Assembly: GCF_902806985.1 (NCBI RefSeq)
Contig: NZ_CADCXY010000006.1
Coordinates: forward strand, 52,327-116,326
Length of the DNA: 64,000 bases
Direction: 5' to 3'
Source of the DNA: Pseudidiomarina piscicola
Lineage (GTDB): Bacteria; Pseudomonadota; Gammaproteobacteria; Enterobacterales; Alteromonadaceae
Under the pieces are notes generated by a model. The model was given only the letters and a program-made list of their open reading frames with translations, was not told where the DNA came from and did not search any database. Numbering within the stretch: position 1 is the stretch's first letter; every line of letters starts with the position of its first letter. Of this stretch, positions 37,950-50,370 are shown one piece after another. Made by a program: the position numbers and the translations under genes.

Positions 37950-39233
37950 ATGCGTGTAGCAACAGCGGCAGAAGCCCTAAGTATTTTGGCTGATAACGAT
38001 ACAATTTGGTGCCAGTCGATGGCGGCCACTCCCTATAAATTATTAGAGGGATTAACAGAAGTTGCGCTCTCGCGGAAAAACATGACGTTGCTTCAACTGC
38101 ATACCGAGCACAGCGAGGTTCTTGGCGATCCAGCGTTGCAAGGGCACTTACGCCAGCGCGCATTTTTTGTGGGAAAGTCGACGCGAGAGGCGGTGAATGA
38201 AGGCTTAGCAGATTACGTGCCGATTTTCTTGTCCGAGATCCCGAAGCTCTTTAGATCTGGCGAGCAGCCTTTGGATGCGGTTTTGATTCAGGTTTCACCA
38301 CCAGATGCTCATGGCAATTGTAGCCTTGGCATTTCTGTAGAGGCGACGCGCGCGGCGTTACAAGTCGCGAAAAAAGTTATTGCTTGGGTGAATCCTAAAA
38401 TGCCGAGAACCCACGGCGACTCTTTCATCTCGATGTCGCGAATCGACCGTTACTTTGAGCTTGAGCTGGACTTACCGTTACACCAACGACCCCAGCAAAG
38501 CGAGACAACGCTACGTATTGGCGAACGCGTTGCCGAACTGATAAACGATGGTGACTGTTTGCAAATGGGCATTGGTGCGATTCCAGATGCGACGTTAGGA
38601 TGTTTGGGGCACCACCGAGATTTAGGTATTCACACCGAGATGTTTTCTGATGGCGTATTACCTTTAGTTGAAAGTGGTGTGATCAATAACTCGCGTAAAC
38701 GTAAGCATCGTGGGCGTATTGTCACAACCTTTGCGATGGGAAGTCAGCAGCTTTATGACTTTGTCGATGACAATCCGCAGGTCGCTTTTTTGGATGTTGA
38801 ATACACCAACGACACCGCAGTAATTCGTCAGAACAAACAAGTCATGGCGATTAACAGTGCGCTACAGGTTGATTTGACAGGCCAAGTTTGTGCCGACTCG
38901 ATTGGCACGCGCGTTTACTCAGGGGTCGGTGGGCAAATGGACTTCGTTAGAGGCGCGAGCCTGTCCGAGGGCGGCCGCTCGGTGATAGCGCTGCCAGCGA
39001 CGGCAAAAGGCGGACAGGTGTCGCGTATTTCAACTATGCTCGCGCCAGGTGCGGGGGTGGTAACGACACGTGCGCATGTGCATTATGTTGTAACCGAATA
39101 TGGCGTCGCGAACTTGCGTGCAAGAAGCCTATCGGAGCGTGCGCAAGCACTCATTCAAATTGCCGCGCCACAGTTTCGTGAGCAACTTGCCAGAGATGCC
39201 AGAAATGATTGGGGATTAAACCTAAGTCTCTAA
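37950..39233 (+). CDS. Acetyl-CoA hydrolase/transferase family protein (carboxylate CoA-transferase)
   Basis: 427 residues in the form starting at ATG 37950, which has AAAGGAG five bases upstream. A GTG two codons earlier overlaps that site. It belongs to the family of 4-hydroxybutyrate and butyrate:acetate CoA-transferases: two NagB-like halves, MGIGAIPDATLGCL, the catalytic-glutamate segment IHTEMFSDGVLPLVESG, and C-terminal VVTEYGVANLRARSL. Transfer of CoA between acetate and another acyl group is likely, but the acyl partner is unknown. It is divergent from the DUF423 gene and precedes the nirS promoter region. Confidence 0.88.
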   Translation: MRVATAAEALSILADNDTIWCQSMAATPYKLLEGLTEVALSRKNMTLLQLHTEHSEVLGDPALQGHLRQRAFFVGKSTREAVNEGLADYVPIFLSEIPKLFRSGEQPLDAVLIQVSPPDAHGNCSLGISVEATRAALQVAKKVIAWVNPKMPRTHGDSFISMSRIDRYFELELDLPLHQRPQQSETTLRIGERVAELINDGDCLQMGIGAIPDATLGCLGHHRDLGIHTEMFSDGVLPLVESGVINNSRKRKHRGRIVTTFAMGSQQLYDFVDDNPQVAFLDVEYTNDTAVIRQNKQVMAINSALQVDLTGQVCADSIGTRVYSGVGGQMDFVRGASLSEGGRSVIALPATAKGGQVSRISTMLAPGAGVVTTRAHVHYVVTEYGVANLRARSLSERAQALIQIAAPQFREQLARDARNDWGLNLSL

Positions 39234-39249
39234 TTTTTAACTACTCCTC

Positions 39250-39288
39250 GGGGGGTACTCCTTATGCTACTAGGTAGCCCCCCCTTCC
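39250..39288 (+). terminator. Weak terminator-like hairpin after the CoA-transferase gene
   Basis: A G-run at 39250-39255 plus TAC can pair with GTA (39074+200, i.e. 39274-39276) and the C-run at 39278-39284, leaving one bulged G. The stem is strong but followed only by TTCCTT. It sits just upstream of the FNR box and could insulate nirS from upstream transcription. Confidence 0.35.
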
Positions 39289-39329
39289 TTGATATCGATC
39301 AAATCCCGTCTATCCTTTACAGTTAAACT
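39289..39329 (+). promoter_or_regulatory. FNR/ANR-type activated promoter of nirS
   Basis: TTGAT-ATCG-ATCAA at 39289-39302 is a perfect FNR consensus palindrome. A -10-like TAAACT at 39324-39329 predicts a start near 39336, which puts the box centre close to -41, the geometry of class II FNR activation. CRP-FNR family regulators (FNR, ANR, DNR) control nir genes in denitrifiers. Which of them acts here cannot be told from the site. Confidence 0.8.
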
Positions 39330-39332
39330 GAC

Positions 39333-41461
<2,129 letters not shown>

Positions 41462-41462
<1 letters not shown>

Positions 41463-43657
41463 TGGCAACACCGCACCACAGGCTAACCAATGTCTGTAGC
41501 GCGTTAATGTTGGCGGTGGCCTTACCGGCCACCGCTCAACAGACAAGCAACGATTCAGATAACACGATCCTTCCAGATGAAATCATTACTGTTGTTGCTC
41601 ACCGCCAAGCGCGTGCCCTAAGCGAAGTCGCGGGTACGGTATCGGTGTTGAGTGATGCCGAGCTTGAACGAGATCTGGTTTTTAACGCCAGCGATTTAAT
41701 TCGCTATGAAATGGGAGTTGAGCTCGATGACACTACTCATCGCTTTGGTTACAGCGGTTTCCGCATTCGTGGTGTTGGTGGCAACCGCACCGCCATTGTC
41801 GTCGACCAAGTAGCTATCGCTGATCGCTTTGCGGTTGGCAGCTTTTCAGATACCGGGCGAGGCTTACTTGATTTAGGCCTAGCAAACCGGGTCGAAATTC
41901 TTCGAGGTCCAGCGTCGACCCTCTATGGAAGTGACGCTTTAGGTGGTGTCGTGGCCGTACAGACACTTCAACCTGAGGACGTTTTAACCACCGAACATCA
42001 AGGCACACGCGTGCGCCTAGGTTATGGCTCAGATGCCGATCGTGGCTATGGCCGTGTTGCTACGGCCTTGAGCTCGGGCAACCATAGCCTATTAATGGCG
42101 GCCGCTGTGAGCCACAACGATGAGGTTGAAGCAAAAGGCCTAGAAGGCGATCAGCTTGATCCTCAAAAAACGGTACAAAGGGCTGCGTTATTAAAGTGGC
42201 ACTATTTGACCGATCAGGGTGAACTGAAACTAAGTTTTGATGCTTTACGAGAGCAACGCGACAGCCAAATTAAACATAGCTTGGGAACCGGACGACAAGC
42301 GTCTACAACCGCATTAAGTGGTGATGATGAGCGGTATGAGTGGCGCGCCATTCTCAGCTTTGATAGCGCTGCTACCGCGTTTTATGACCAGGGGCAGTGG
42401 CGGGTCTTTTTGCAACAAGCGCAAACCCAACAAAATTCTTTTGAAGAGCGCGGCCGCTTGGCCGAGCCGGTATCGATATTTCGTGGCTTTCGCTACGACT
42501 ACTCAAATTACGGTGCCGCTGCAGATCTTGAGTTCGAAACTCAGTTGCTAGGCCTGTCGCAACGCATCGGTTACGGTTTTGAATGGTCACAAGCTGAAGT
42601 GTGGGACGAGCGTGATGCGTGGCAATTTAATCAAGTCACACAGCAAACGACCAAGACCTTACTTGGCGAAACCTTCCCGCTTCGAGACTTTCCGCGTAGC
42701 AAAATTCAAGAGCTCGGGCTCTACCTTCACGATGAAATAAAACTTTGGCGTGGCGGGCCAACGGTGAGTCCAGGGTTACGTTATGAGTATTATGACTTAG
42801 CGACGCAAGCCGATGAGTTGTTCGACCTGCGTTACCCCAATACGGCAGTAACCGATCTCACTCACACCGCATGGTTGCCGAAACTTGGTGTGCTGTGGCC
42901 GTTAGGCCCGCAGGCGGAATGGTTTGCGCAGTACGCCCGCGGCTACCGTGCGCCACCTTTTGCAGACGTAAATGTGGGCTTGTATTACCCGCAGTTTCGA
43001 GTTCTCGCGATCGCAAACCCTGATTTAAAGCCAGAACGAGGTTATACCTTCGAAACCGGTTTACGGTGGCGTGCTAAAAATACGGAGCTTACTCTGACCG
43101 GCTATCACAATCGATTTAGTGACTTTATTGATAGTCGTGCTGCACAAGGATTTGATCCGCAACAGCAGTTACTCATTTTCCAATCGGTCAACCGCGACAA
43201 GGTGGTTATTGAAGGTCTTGAGTTGAGTTGGAAGCAGCAGTGGAACCGGCGCTGGGAATCGCAGCTGTGGCTCGACTATAGTCAGGGCGAAGACCGCACC
43301 ACAGGCCAAGATGTTGCTTCAGTAAGCCCACCTTCAATGTTGGCGGAAGTAAACTACGCAGCGCCCTCTGGAGCTTGGGAAACGCGCTTTATACTGCGTG
43401 CCCAACAGGGTCAAAAGCAGCTTTATAATGTCGATGATGAAGCCTTATATGCAGCACCCGGGTATGCCACGATGGATTGGCTGGTTCAGTGGTTTCCAAG
43501 CCATCAGCTACAGGTAGGCGCGGGAGTGTTCAACCTTGCAGATCGTAAATACTGGAATCCCATACAAGTAGGTAATTATCCGCAAGATGATCCAATTATC
43601 CCTATTATGGCGGCAGCGGGCCGGCACGTGAAAGCGACCGTTAATTATCGTTTTTAA
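41462..43657 (+). CDS. TonB-dependent outer membrane receptor, haem-receptor type
   Basis: 731 residues. The signal peptide ends near ATAQQ. A plug domain at residues about 40-165 (ITVVAHR TonB box, GYSGFRIRGVGGNR, GSDALGGVVAVQT) is followed by a 22-strand barrel ending in Phe (VKATVNYRF). The barrel contains the paired haem-receptor motifs in the form YRAPP and NPDLKPE, but the loop between them has Tyr residues and no His, unlike typical haem/haemoglobin receptors. The ATG overlaps the nirS stop (TAATG), so the gene is part of the nirS transcript and likely translationally coupled. The ligand is unknown; haem or a related tetrapyrrole is the best guess. Confidence 0.88.
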
Positions 43658-43667
43658 CAGAAATAAA

Positions 43668-43696
43668 TTGACAAGTTCGCCGTTCGACTCTATATC
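43668..43696 (+). promoter_or_regulatory. Sigma-70 promoter of maoP
   Basis: A perfect -35 TTGACA (43668-43673), a 17-base spacer and TATATC (43691-43696) as -10, ten bases after the receptor stop codon. It separates maoP from the nirS unit. Confidence 0.78.
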
Positions 43697-43755
43697 GTCA
43701 GTAACGGAAAGACGAATGTCATTTCCTTTGGTTATTGGTCTGGAGGAAGGCACTA

Positions 43756-44118
43756 ATGGCAACACAAAATCGTGATCTAATCACAAAGAAATCGTTTAAC
43801 GATTTTAAAAATTATCCATACGGATTTGCACGTTCGGGCGACTTTTCAATTCGCGAAAGTGAACTGCTAAGTAAGCATGGAAACCTGATAGCTGCGCTGC
43901 TAGCCGGCGACATTGAACCGATAAACTCAGAGGAACAGTCGTTGCTCGCCGTGGCGCGTGGTGAAAAAGCTGCAGTTAGCTTGGTTGAAAAAGCTTGGGT
44001 GAAATATCAAGGCCGCATCAACCGGCAAAAAGTCGCAAGTATGTATGGTCGTAGTCGATTCAGCGACGAAAGCTTTGACTACGGTTCTCACGACGACGAC
44101 TTAGTGGTCGAAGACTAA
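43756..44118 (+). CDS. maoP: Macrodomain Ori organisation protein MaoP (DUF413)
   Basis: 120 residues from the ATG at 43756, which has GGAGG nine bases upstream. It matches DUF413/YifE: YPYGFARSGDFSIRESELL, HGNLIAALLAGDIEPINSEE and VEKAWVKYQGRI. In E. coli MaoP, with the nearby maoS site, organises the Ori macrodomain; the maoS equivalent would be expected close to this gene. The acidic C-terminus (HDDDLVVED) is typical. It has its own promoter and terminator. Confidence 0.9.
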   Translation: MATQNRDLITKKSFNDFKNYPYGFARSGDFSIRESELLSKHGNLIAALLAGDIEPINSEEQSLLAVARGEKAAVSLVEKAWVKYQGRINRQKVASMYGRSRFSDESFDYGSHDDDLVVED

Positions 44119-44119
44119 C

Positions 44120-44160
44120 AAAGGCCACATGTGGAATCGTTTCCCATGTGGCCTTTTTCA
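44120..44160. terminator. Terminator between maoP and purD
   Basis: A perfect 12-bp stem, AAAGGCCACATG (44120-44131) with CATGTGGCCTTT (44145-44156), is followed by TTT on the + strand. The A-run on the left side is short, so it mainly terminates maoP. Confidence 0.85.
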
Positions 44161-44168
44161 TTCTAGTG

Positions 44169-45458
44169 CTACTGTTGTTCGCGAGCGATTGCGCGATGAG
44201 CAATATCGGTACGATAGTACGCGTCTTCCCAACGAATTTTAGTCACACCCTGGTAGGCTTTTTGCTGCGCAAACTGCACGCTATCAGCGATTGCCGTTAC
44301 GCACAGAACACGCCCGCCTGAGGTTTCTATAGTGCCATCGTCGCGGCATTTGGTGCCTGCGTGAAACACTTTAGTGTCATTAGTATCCGCATTTTCGAGG
44401 CCGGTAATTTCCTTGCCTTTTGCATAAGAGTCAGGGTAACCGCCGGCAGCCATCACTACGCCAACTGTTGCGCGTGGGTCGAAATCAATCACTTCATTCT
44501 CAAGTTCACCAGCGCAGGCTGCAAGGCACAAAGCAACTAAGTCAGACTGTAAACGCATCATGATCGGTTGGGTTTCCGGATCACCAAACCGACAGTTGTA
44601 TTCGAGCACTTTTGCAGTGCCATCCGGCGCAATCATCAAACCTGCATATAAAAAACCGGTGTAGGGGTGGCCTTCGTCGGCCATACCTTTAACGGTCGGT
44701 TCGATGACTTTATCCATCACCCAATTGTGTACGTCTGGGGTGACCACAGGAGCGGGGGAGTAGGCGCCCATACCACCAGTATTTGGTCCTTTATCGCCGT
44801 TATCACGGGCTTTATGGTCTTGGCTACTAGCGAAGGCTAAGGCCGTGTCACCGTCGACCATCACAATGAAGCTAGCTTCTTCGCCCACCAGAAACTCTTC
44901 AATCACGACGCGACTACCCGCATCGCCAAAACGGTTTCCGGCCAGCATATCATCGATAGCGGCGTTGGCCTGCTCGACTGTTTCGGCGATGATGACGCCT
45001 TTACCAGCCGCCAAACCATCGGCTTTGATGACAATCGGCGTGCCTTGCTGGGCGACATAAGCTTTGGCTTGTTCGCTATCGGTGAAAGTGCCGTAGGCAG
45101 CCGTTGGTATTGAATGTCGCGCGAGGAAGTCTTTGCTGAACGCTTTGGACCCTTCGAGTTGGGCGGCGCCTTTGGTCGGACCAAAAATGGTCAAACCTGC
45201 CGCCTGAAAACGATCAACAACACCAGCCACTAGGGGAGCCTCAGGGCCGACAATGGTTAAGCCAACATTGTGCTCTTGGGCAAATGCCAATAAGCCGTCA
45301 ATATCGTCAGCTGCAAGGGCTATATTCTCTAACTTCAATTCAGTTGCCGTACCCGCATTACCGGGTGCCACAAAAACCGTTTCTACGGCTGGCGATTGGG
45401 CCGCTTTCCATGCTAACGCATGTTCGCGACCACCGCCGCCAATCACAAGTACATTCAT
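44169..45458 (-). CDS. purD: Phosphoribosylamine--glycine ligase
   Basis: Second step of purine synthesis (GAR synthetase). 429 residues, the E. coli length. N-domain MNVLVIGGGGREHALAW, ATP-grasp domain with KADGLAAGKGVIIAE, and the metal/ATP region EYNCRFGDPETQPI. It lies 25 bases after the methyltransferase gene on the minus strand, probably in one transcript with it. Confidence 0.97.
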   Translation of the reverse strand: MNVLVIGGGGREHALAWKAAQSPAVETVFVAPGNAGTATELKLENIALAADDIDGLLAFAQEHNVGLTIVGPEAPLVAGVVDRFQAAGLTIFGPTKGAAQLEGSKAFSKDFLARHSIPTAAYGTFTDSEQAKAYVAQQGTPIVIKADGLAAGKGVIIAETVEQANAAIDDMLAGNRFGDAGSRVVIEEFLVGEEASFIVMVDGDTALAFASSQDHKARDNGDKGPNTGGMGAYSPAPVVTPDVHNWVMDKVIEPTVKGMADEGHPYTGFLYAGLMIAPDGTAKVLEYNCRFGDPETQPIMMRLQSDLVALCLAACAGELENEVIDFDPRATVGVVMAAGGYPDSYAKGKEITGLENADTNDTKVFHAGTKCRDDGTIETSGGRVLCVTAIADSVQFAQQKAYQGVTKIRWEDAYYRTDIAHRAIAREQQ

Positions 45459-45483
45459 GTCGTTTCAGACTCTCTTGTTTTGT

Positions 45484-46338
45484 TTAAGAAGATGATTCAG
45501 GTTTCTTAAATTTCAAAGTAAAGCGATCGCTTTCACCAATTTCGAGATAGCGTTCGAGATCTTCCTCGCCCAAGCCTAATGTCGGTGGCAAGGTCCAAAC
45601 ACCTCGCGGATAGTCTGCGGTATCTTCTGAGTTGGCGTTAATTTCGCTAGCGCCAACAAATTCAAAGCCAGCGGCTTCAGCAGCATCCACTGCGAGGCTT
45701 TGTTTCATATAACCAGAGCTATCCATGTGGGTGTCTGGGCGCGCCTCTGGCAGGCGGTGATCAACCACACCGAGAATGCCGCCTGGCTTGAGTGTTTTAT
45801 AGAATGTTGCGAAGGCTTCTTTGACTCCGTCTTCACCGCCGCCCATGTACCAGTTGTGAAGGTTGCGGAAGGTAAGTACGCGGTCTGCGCTTCCGGCGGG
45901 TGCAATTTCATTGCTGGCGCCGGGTGCGAATTCGGTCATTACGACAGCGTCAAACGCAGGGTCATTGGCAACACGTTGAGCGTACTCTTTACGCGAATTC
46001 ACGTAATAGTTGCGGGTTTCTGACTGTGCAAAGTGGGCGGCATAGAATTGGCCGTTCTCTTTTAAATAAGGGGCGAGGATTTCGCTGTACCAGCCACCAC
46101 CTGGCCAAATTTCCACCACGGTCATGTCGGGTTCAACCTCGAAGAACTCTAATGTTTCGATGGGGTGACGGTGCACATCGCGGTCGAGATTCGCTGCGCT
46201 GCGCGCTGAGTTCTCATTAACAGCTTGTTCCAGCGTCATGGTGTCTGACGTTGTCGCTGTTGTGGTTGTGTTCTCAGAGCAGGCGGCCAGCCCAAGAGAG
46301 CTGGCAACAATAGCGACTAATGCAATGACGTTTTTCAT
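45484..46338 (-). CDS. Class I SAM-dependent methyltransferase with lipoprotein signal (COG4798 type)
   Basis: 284 residues. The N-terminus carries a signal with lipobox (LGLAAC, Cys near 20), unusual for a methyltransferase fold. The Rossmann core includes TVVEIWPGGGWYSEILAPYL as motif I, FRNLHNW, and KPGGILGVVDHR after it. The family is annotated as predicted methyltransferases of unknown substrate. A periplasmic location would leave it without SAM, so the fold may have another role, or the signal may be a mere anchor. It is inserted between purH and purD, which are adjacent in most relatives. Confidence 0.82.
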   Translation of the reverse strand: MKNVIALVAIVASSLGLAACSENTTTTATTSDTMTLEQAVNENSARSAANLDRDVHRHPIETLEFFEVEPDMTVVEIWPGGGWYSEILAPYLKENGQFYAAHFAQSETRNYYVNSRKEYAQRVANDPAFDAVVMTEFAPGASNEIAPAGSADRVLTFRNLHNWYMGGGEDGVKEAFATFYKTLKPGGILGVVDHRLPEARPDTHMDSSGYMKQSLAVDAAEAAGFEFVGASEINANSEDTADYPRGVWTLPPTLGLGEEDLERYLEIGESDRFTLKFKKPESSS

Positions 46339-46416
46339 AGCGTTATCCTTATTATGAGTCGATTTATCATTCGATGGGTCTAATCCTAGACCGAGGATAG
46401 CTGATCGGCAACGTTA

Positions 46417-47985
46417 TTAGTGACGAAAGTGACGCATGCCAGTAAATAGCATGGCAATACCGTGCTCGTCAGCCGCTTGGATGATCTCGTCGTCGCGAAT
46501 TGAGCCACCAGGCTGAATAATGGCCTTGATACCGGCTTCGGCAGCGGCATCGATGCCGTCGCGGAACGGGAAGAAAGCATCAGATGCCATGACACTGCCG
46601 GCAACCTCTAAGCCTTCGTCAGCGGCCTTGATGCCGGCGATTTTGGCGCTATAAACACGACTCATTTGACCGGCGCCCACGCCTATAGTCATACCGTCTT
46701 TTGCGTAAACGATGGCATTTGATTTAACGAATTTAGCGACTTTCCAACAGAACAGTAAGTCGTCAATCTGGGCCGCTGTAGGTTGTACTTTACTAACCAC
46801 GCGTAATTCGTCCTCAGTAATGCTGCCGAGGTCGTTATCTTGAACCAGTAGGCCGCCATTAACACGCTTGAAGTCAAGGCTAGGAGTGCGTTGGGCTGGC
46901 CATTGGCCGGCTGACAGTAAGCGCACATTGGCTTTACTAGCAACGATTTGTTGAGCTGCTTCGCTAACACTCGGTGCGATAATTACTTCGACAAATTGAC
47001 GCTCAATAATCGCTTTGGCGGTCGCTTCATCAAGCTCTCGGTTAAACGCAATAATACCGCCAAAGGCTGAGGTCGGGTCGGTTTTAAAGGCGCGGTCGTA
47101 GGCGTCGAGGCATGACTCACCAACAGCAACGCCGCAAGGATTTGCGTGTTTAACGATGACACATGCGGGCGCACTGAAGGACTTTACACACTCCAGCGCG
47201 GCATCGGTGTCAGCGATATTGTTAAATGACAGCGCTTTGCCCTGTAATTGCACTGACGTGGCAACTGAGGCCTCTTGAGGCTGTGCGGAGACATAGAAAG
47301 CCGCTTGTTGATGGCTATTTTCGCCATAACGTAGGTCTTGCTTTTTCTCAAACTGGGCATTGAAAGTACGCGGAAACGGGCTTTCTTGTTGTGGTAGTCG
47401 CGCACCGAAATGGTTGGCAATCATGCCATCGTATTGTGCTGTATGCTCGAATGCACGCACGGCTAGATCGAGTCGCGTGTCGAAGCTTAAGCTATTGGCT
47501 TGAGTGTCCATTTCAGCAATCACGCGGTCGTAATCGTTGGCATTGACCACGATAGTGACATCTTGGTGATTCTTCGCCGCTGCGCGAACCATGGTAGGGC
47601 CACCGATATCGATATTTTCAACGGCATCCTGGTGCGAGCAATTGGGGTCAGCGACCGTAGAAGCAAATGGGTATAGGTTAACCACAACCATGTCTATTGG
47701 GGCAATGTCTTGCTCTTGCATAACACCGTCATCGGTACCTCGACGCCCCAAAATACCACCATGAATTTTCGGATGGAGGGTTTTGACACGACCGTCCATG
47801 ATTTCGGCTTGGCCTGTGTGTTCAGATACGTCAGTGACTGTTACCTCATGCTCACGCAGCAGCCGAGCTGTGCCGCCAGTAGAAAGGATCTGTACGCCAC
47901 GTTGTTGCAAGGCTTGAGCAAATTCAACAATACCAGTTTTATCGGAAACACTAAGAAGAGCGCGTTGAATGGGTCGAGAAGTCAT
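46417..47985 (-). CDS. purH: Bifunctional AICAR formyltransferase/IMP cyclohydrolase
   Basis: Last two steps of IMP synthesis. 522 residues from ATG 47985 ([18 protein letters not shown]), where GGTGA gives a ribosome binding site; an in-frame ATG four codons earlier lacks one. The N-terminal MGS-like domain (IMP cyclohydrolase) holds [11 protein letters not shown] and [13 protein letters not shown]; the C-terminal formyltransferase holds [11 protein letters not shown] and ends in TGMRHFRH. The length fits E. coli PurH (529). Confidence 0.96.
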   Translation of the reverse strand: MTSRPIQRALLSVSDKTGIVEFAQALQQRGVQILSTGGTARLLREHEVTVTDVSEHTGQAEIMDGRVKTLHPKIHGGILGRRGTDDGVMQEQDIAPIDMVVVNLYPFASTVADPNCSHQDAVENIDIGGPTMVRAAAKNHQDVTIVVNANDYDRVIAEMDTQANSLSFDTRLDLAVRAFEHTAQYDGMIANHFGARLPQQESPFPRTFNAQFEKKQDLRYGENSHQQAAFYVSAQPQEASVATSVQLQGKALSFNNIADTDAALECVKSFSAPACVIVKHANPCGVAVGESCLDAYDRAFKTDPTSAFGGIIAFNRELDEATAKAIIERQFVEVIIAPSVSEAAQQIVASKANVRLLSAGQWPAQRTPSLDFKRVNGGLLVQDNDLGSITEDELRVVSKVQPTAAQIDDLLFCWKVAKFVKSNAIVYAKDGMTIGVGAGQMSRVYSAKIAGIKAADEGLEVAGSVMASDAFFPFRDGIDAAAEAGIKAIIQPGGSIRDDEIIQAADEHGIAMLFTGMRHFRH

Positions 47986-48039
47986 GATGGTCACCATTTA
48001 AGAGTCACTAAGTATGTAGTCGTAAAAGTTCGTTTTCGC

Positions 48040-48071
48040 AAAAAAAAAAGAGCACACAAGGCGCTCTTTTT
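48040..48071 (-). terminator. Rho-independent terminator after fis
   Basis: Read leftward: AAAAAGAGC, a nine-base loop, GCTCTTTTT, then more T (the A10 run at 48040-48049). It ends the dusB-fis transcript before purH. Confidence 0.9.
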
Positions 48072-48080
48072 CAGGGGCAC

Positions 48081-48374
48081 TTAATTCATGCCGTATTTTT
48101 TCAGCTTCTTACGCAATGTGCCGCGGTTGATACCGAGCATGGTCGCTGCACGGGTTTGATTACCGCGAGTATAGGTCATGACCTCTTCCAGTAGTGGTGC
48201 TTCAAGCTCAGCGAGAACCAGTTCATATAGCTCTTCAGGATCTTGTCCATCAAGTTGCTTTAGGAATGAGTTCATGGCTTGCTTTACTGAGTCGCGCAGC
48301 GGTTTTGGCTGGGCGTTATTACCAATCGTCGTGAAAGGTGAAACTTGGTCACGATTTGCGTTTTGATCAAACAT
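48081..48374 (-). CDS. fis: DNA-binding protein Fis
   Basis: Nucleoid protein and growth-phase regulator that bends DNA and activates rRNA promoters. 97 residues against 98 in E. coli, with near-identical second half: [38 protein letters not shown] and the helix-turn-helix [20 protein letters not shown]. It lies 19 bases after dusB, the conserved dusB-fis operon. Confidence 0.98.
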   Translation of the reverse strand: MFDQNANRDQVSPFTTIGNNAQPKPLRDSVKQAMNSFLKQLDGQDPEELYELVLAELEAPLLEEVMTYTRGNQTRAATMLGINRGTLRKKLKKYGMN

Positions 48375-48393
48375 AGGTGCGCTCTATCTCTTC

Positions 48394-49359
48394 TTAGTTT
48401 ACTGAGTTAAAAAACGACGCCAAGGCTTCGAGCTGCTCAGTGGCCGACTCGATTGCCACAAATTGGCGGCGAAATTCTGCTGCGGGCTGTTGCTGTTGCA
48501 AATACCAACCTACATGTTTGCGGGCGATTCTGATGCCGCTAAATTCACCATAATGGTCATGAAGGCGTTGTACATGCCGCATGACCACTTCGGTAACTTC
48601 AGCTGTTTCAGGCTTCGCCAGCTGTTTTCCGGTTGCCAAAAAATGCGCAATTTCCCGAAACAGCCATGGGTTACCTTGAGCTCCACGGCCGATCATGACG
48701 GCGTCGGCGCCGGTATAATCGAGAACGTCTCGGGCTTTTTCGGGTGACACAATATCGCCATTAGCGACCACTGGAATGGTCACCGCGCGCTTAATCGCGC
48801 GAATGGTGTCGTATTCTGCCTCACCCTTGTACATACAGGCTCGAGTGCGGCCATGCACGGCTAAAGATTGAATACCGGCTTGTTCAGCTAGCTTTGCAAT
48901 CTCGACGCCATTGCGATGGTCAGGATCCCAACCTGTACGAATCTTTAATGTGACAGGCACTTCAACTGCATTCACCACGGCGTACAAAATGTCCTGTACT
49001 AGATCGGGGTGCTGCAGTAACGCAGAGCCTGCCATTTTCTTGTTTACCTTTTTTGCTGGGCAGCCCATATTAATGTCGATAATCTGCGCGCCGTTGGCAA
49101 CGTTATGTTGCGCTGCGGCGGCCATCAACTCAGGCTCACAACCAGCAATTTGAACAGCTTTTATACCGGGCTCATTGGCGTGGCCCATGCGTTTTTGTGA
49201 CTTTTCTGTTTGCCACACGCGTGGGTTACTTGAGAGCATTTCGGATACGGTAAGGCCAGCTCCCAACTCGTTGCAAAGTTGCCGAAAGGGGAGGTCTGTA
49301 ACGCCTGCCATAGGCGCTAAGATGACTGGATTTTCTAACGTATAATTTCCGATCTGCAT
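48394..49359 (-). CDS. dusB: tRNA-dihydrouridine synthase B
   Basis: FMN-dependent reduction of uridine in tRNA. 321 residues, the E. coli length. [18 protein letters not shown] at the N-terminus, the catalytic Cys in [26 protein letters not shown] and [13 protein letters not shown]. First gene of dusB-fis, separated from prmA by 124 bases that contain inverted repeats. Confidence 0.97.
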   Translation of the reverse strand: MQIGNYTLENPVILAPMAGVTDLPFRQLCNELGAGLTVSEMLSSNPRVWQTEKSQKRMGHANEPGIKAVQIAGCEPELMAAAAQHNVANGAQIIDINMGCPAKKVNKKMAGSALLQHPDLVQDILYAVVNAVEVPVTLKIRTGWDPDHRNGVEIAKLAEQAGIQSLAVHGRTRACMYKGEAEYDTIRAIKRAVTIPVVANGDIVSPEKARDVLDYTGADAVMIGRGAQGNPWLFREIAHFLATGKQLAKPETAEVTEVVMRHVQRLHDHYGEFSGIRIARKHVGWYLQQQQPAAEFRRQFVAIESATEQLEALASFFNSVN

Positions 49360-49483
49360 CGGTTAAAAACTGTTCAACTCAAGGGTCGGAAATTTTAGGG
49401 AATTTGGCGGCGAAAGAAAAGGCTGTAATTTGTACAAAAGCCGCCTTTTTTGCACTTTTTACTCTTGACAATTGTCGGACAAT

Positions 49484-50365
49484 CTAATGCTTGCGTAGTG
49501 CGTGGAGCATCACCCAATCATCCTGCTGTTGCGGCTCACTGAATTCGAACGTGGGTGTGTACGCTGCTTGTACCTGCTCGATCTGTCTTGGTAGGATCCC
49601 AGACATCACCAAATGACCATTTTCGCCAACATACGCTTGAATAACGTCGGCGAGTTCCTGCAAGGGCCCTGCCAGTACGTTTGCCAACACAATGTCGGCC
49701 GCCAACGACGGTTGATTGCTTGGCAAATAAACTTCGAGCTTGTCGGCCACCCCATTGCGCTCAGCGTTTTCTCGGCTGGCGATGAGTGCTTGCTGGTCAA
49801 TGTCGATACCAATCGCCCTTTCGGCGCCCAGTAACAAGGCGGCAATGGCTAAGATGCCCGACCCACAACCAAAATCGACAATAGTCTTACCTTGCAGGTC
49901 TTGTCCGTCAAGCCATGCGAGGCATTGTGCGGTAGTGGGGTGGGTTCCTGTGCCAAACGCCATGCCTGGATCAAGCATAATATTCACCGCAGCAGGGTCA
50001 GGAATGTCACGCCAGGTGGGGCAGACCCATAAACGTTGACCAAACTGAATCGGATGAAAGTTGTCCATCCATTCACGTTCCCAGTCTTTGTCTTCAAGTT
50101 GGTCGGTTTTAAACTTGAGGTCGTCGTCAAAGTAGCGAGACTGCTTTAAGTTATGCAGTATCGGTGCAAGATCTGTTTCGGCAGGAAATAGCCCCGTAAC
50201 TAGGGTTTCTTGCCAGTACAGGACTTCACCTAACGGCGGCTCGAAAATAGGGTTGTCTTGCGCATCACGGTAGGTGACTGCCAGCGCACCATTGCCTTGC
50301 AGCATGTCCCCGACGAGGGGCGCATGCTGCTCCGGTGCAGATACAGTAAGTTGCATCCATGCCAT
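49484..50365 (-). CDS. prmA: Ribosomal protein L11 methyltransferase
   Basis: SAM-dependent trimethylation of L11. 293 residues, the E. coli length. Substrate-recognition N-domain at residues 1-60, then DPGMAFGTGTHPTT, motif I DFGCGSGILAIAALLLGA, and NVLAGPLQEL. The start is five bases after accC. Confidence 0.97.
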   Translation of the reverse strand: MAWMQLTVSAPEQHAPLVGDMLQGNGALAVTYRDAQDNPIFEPPLGEVLYWQETLVTGLFPAETDLAPILHNLKQSRYFDDDLKFKTDQLEDKDWEREWMDNFHPIQFGQRLWVCPTWRDIPDPAAVNIMLDPGMAFGTGTHPTTAQCLAWLDGQDLQGKTIVDFGCGSGILAIAALLLGAERAIGIDIDQQALIASRENAERNGVADKLEVYLPSNQPSLAADIVLANVLAGPLQELADVIQAYVGENGHLVMSGILPRQIEQVQAAYTPTFEFSEPQQQDDWVMLHALRKH

Positions 50366-50370
50366 AAGGG

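Noticed and set aside
48022..48042. PurR-box-like sequence upstream of purH
   Set aside because: Only one half (CGTTTTCG) fits the PurR consensus; the other half does not match.
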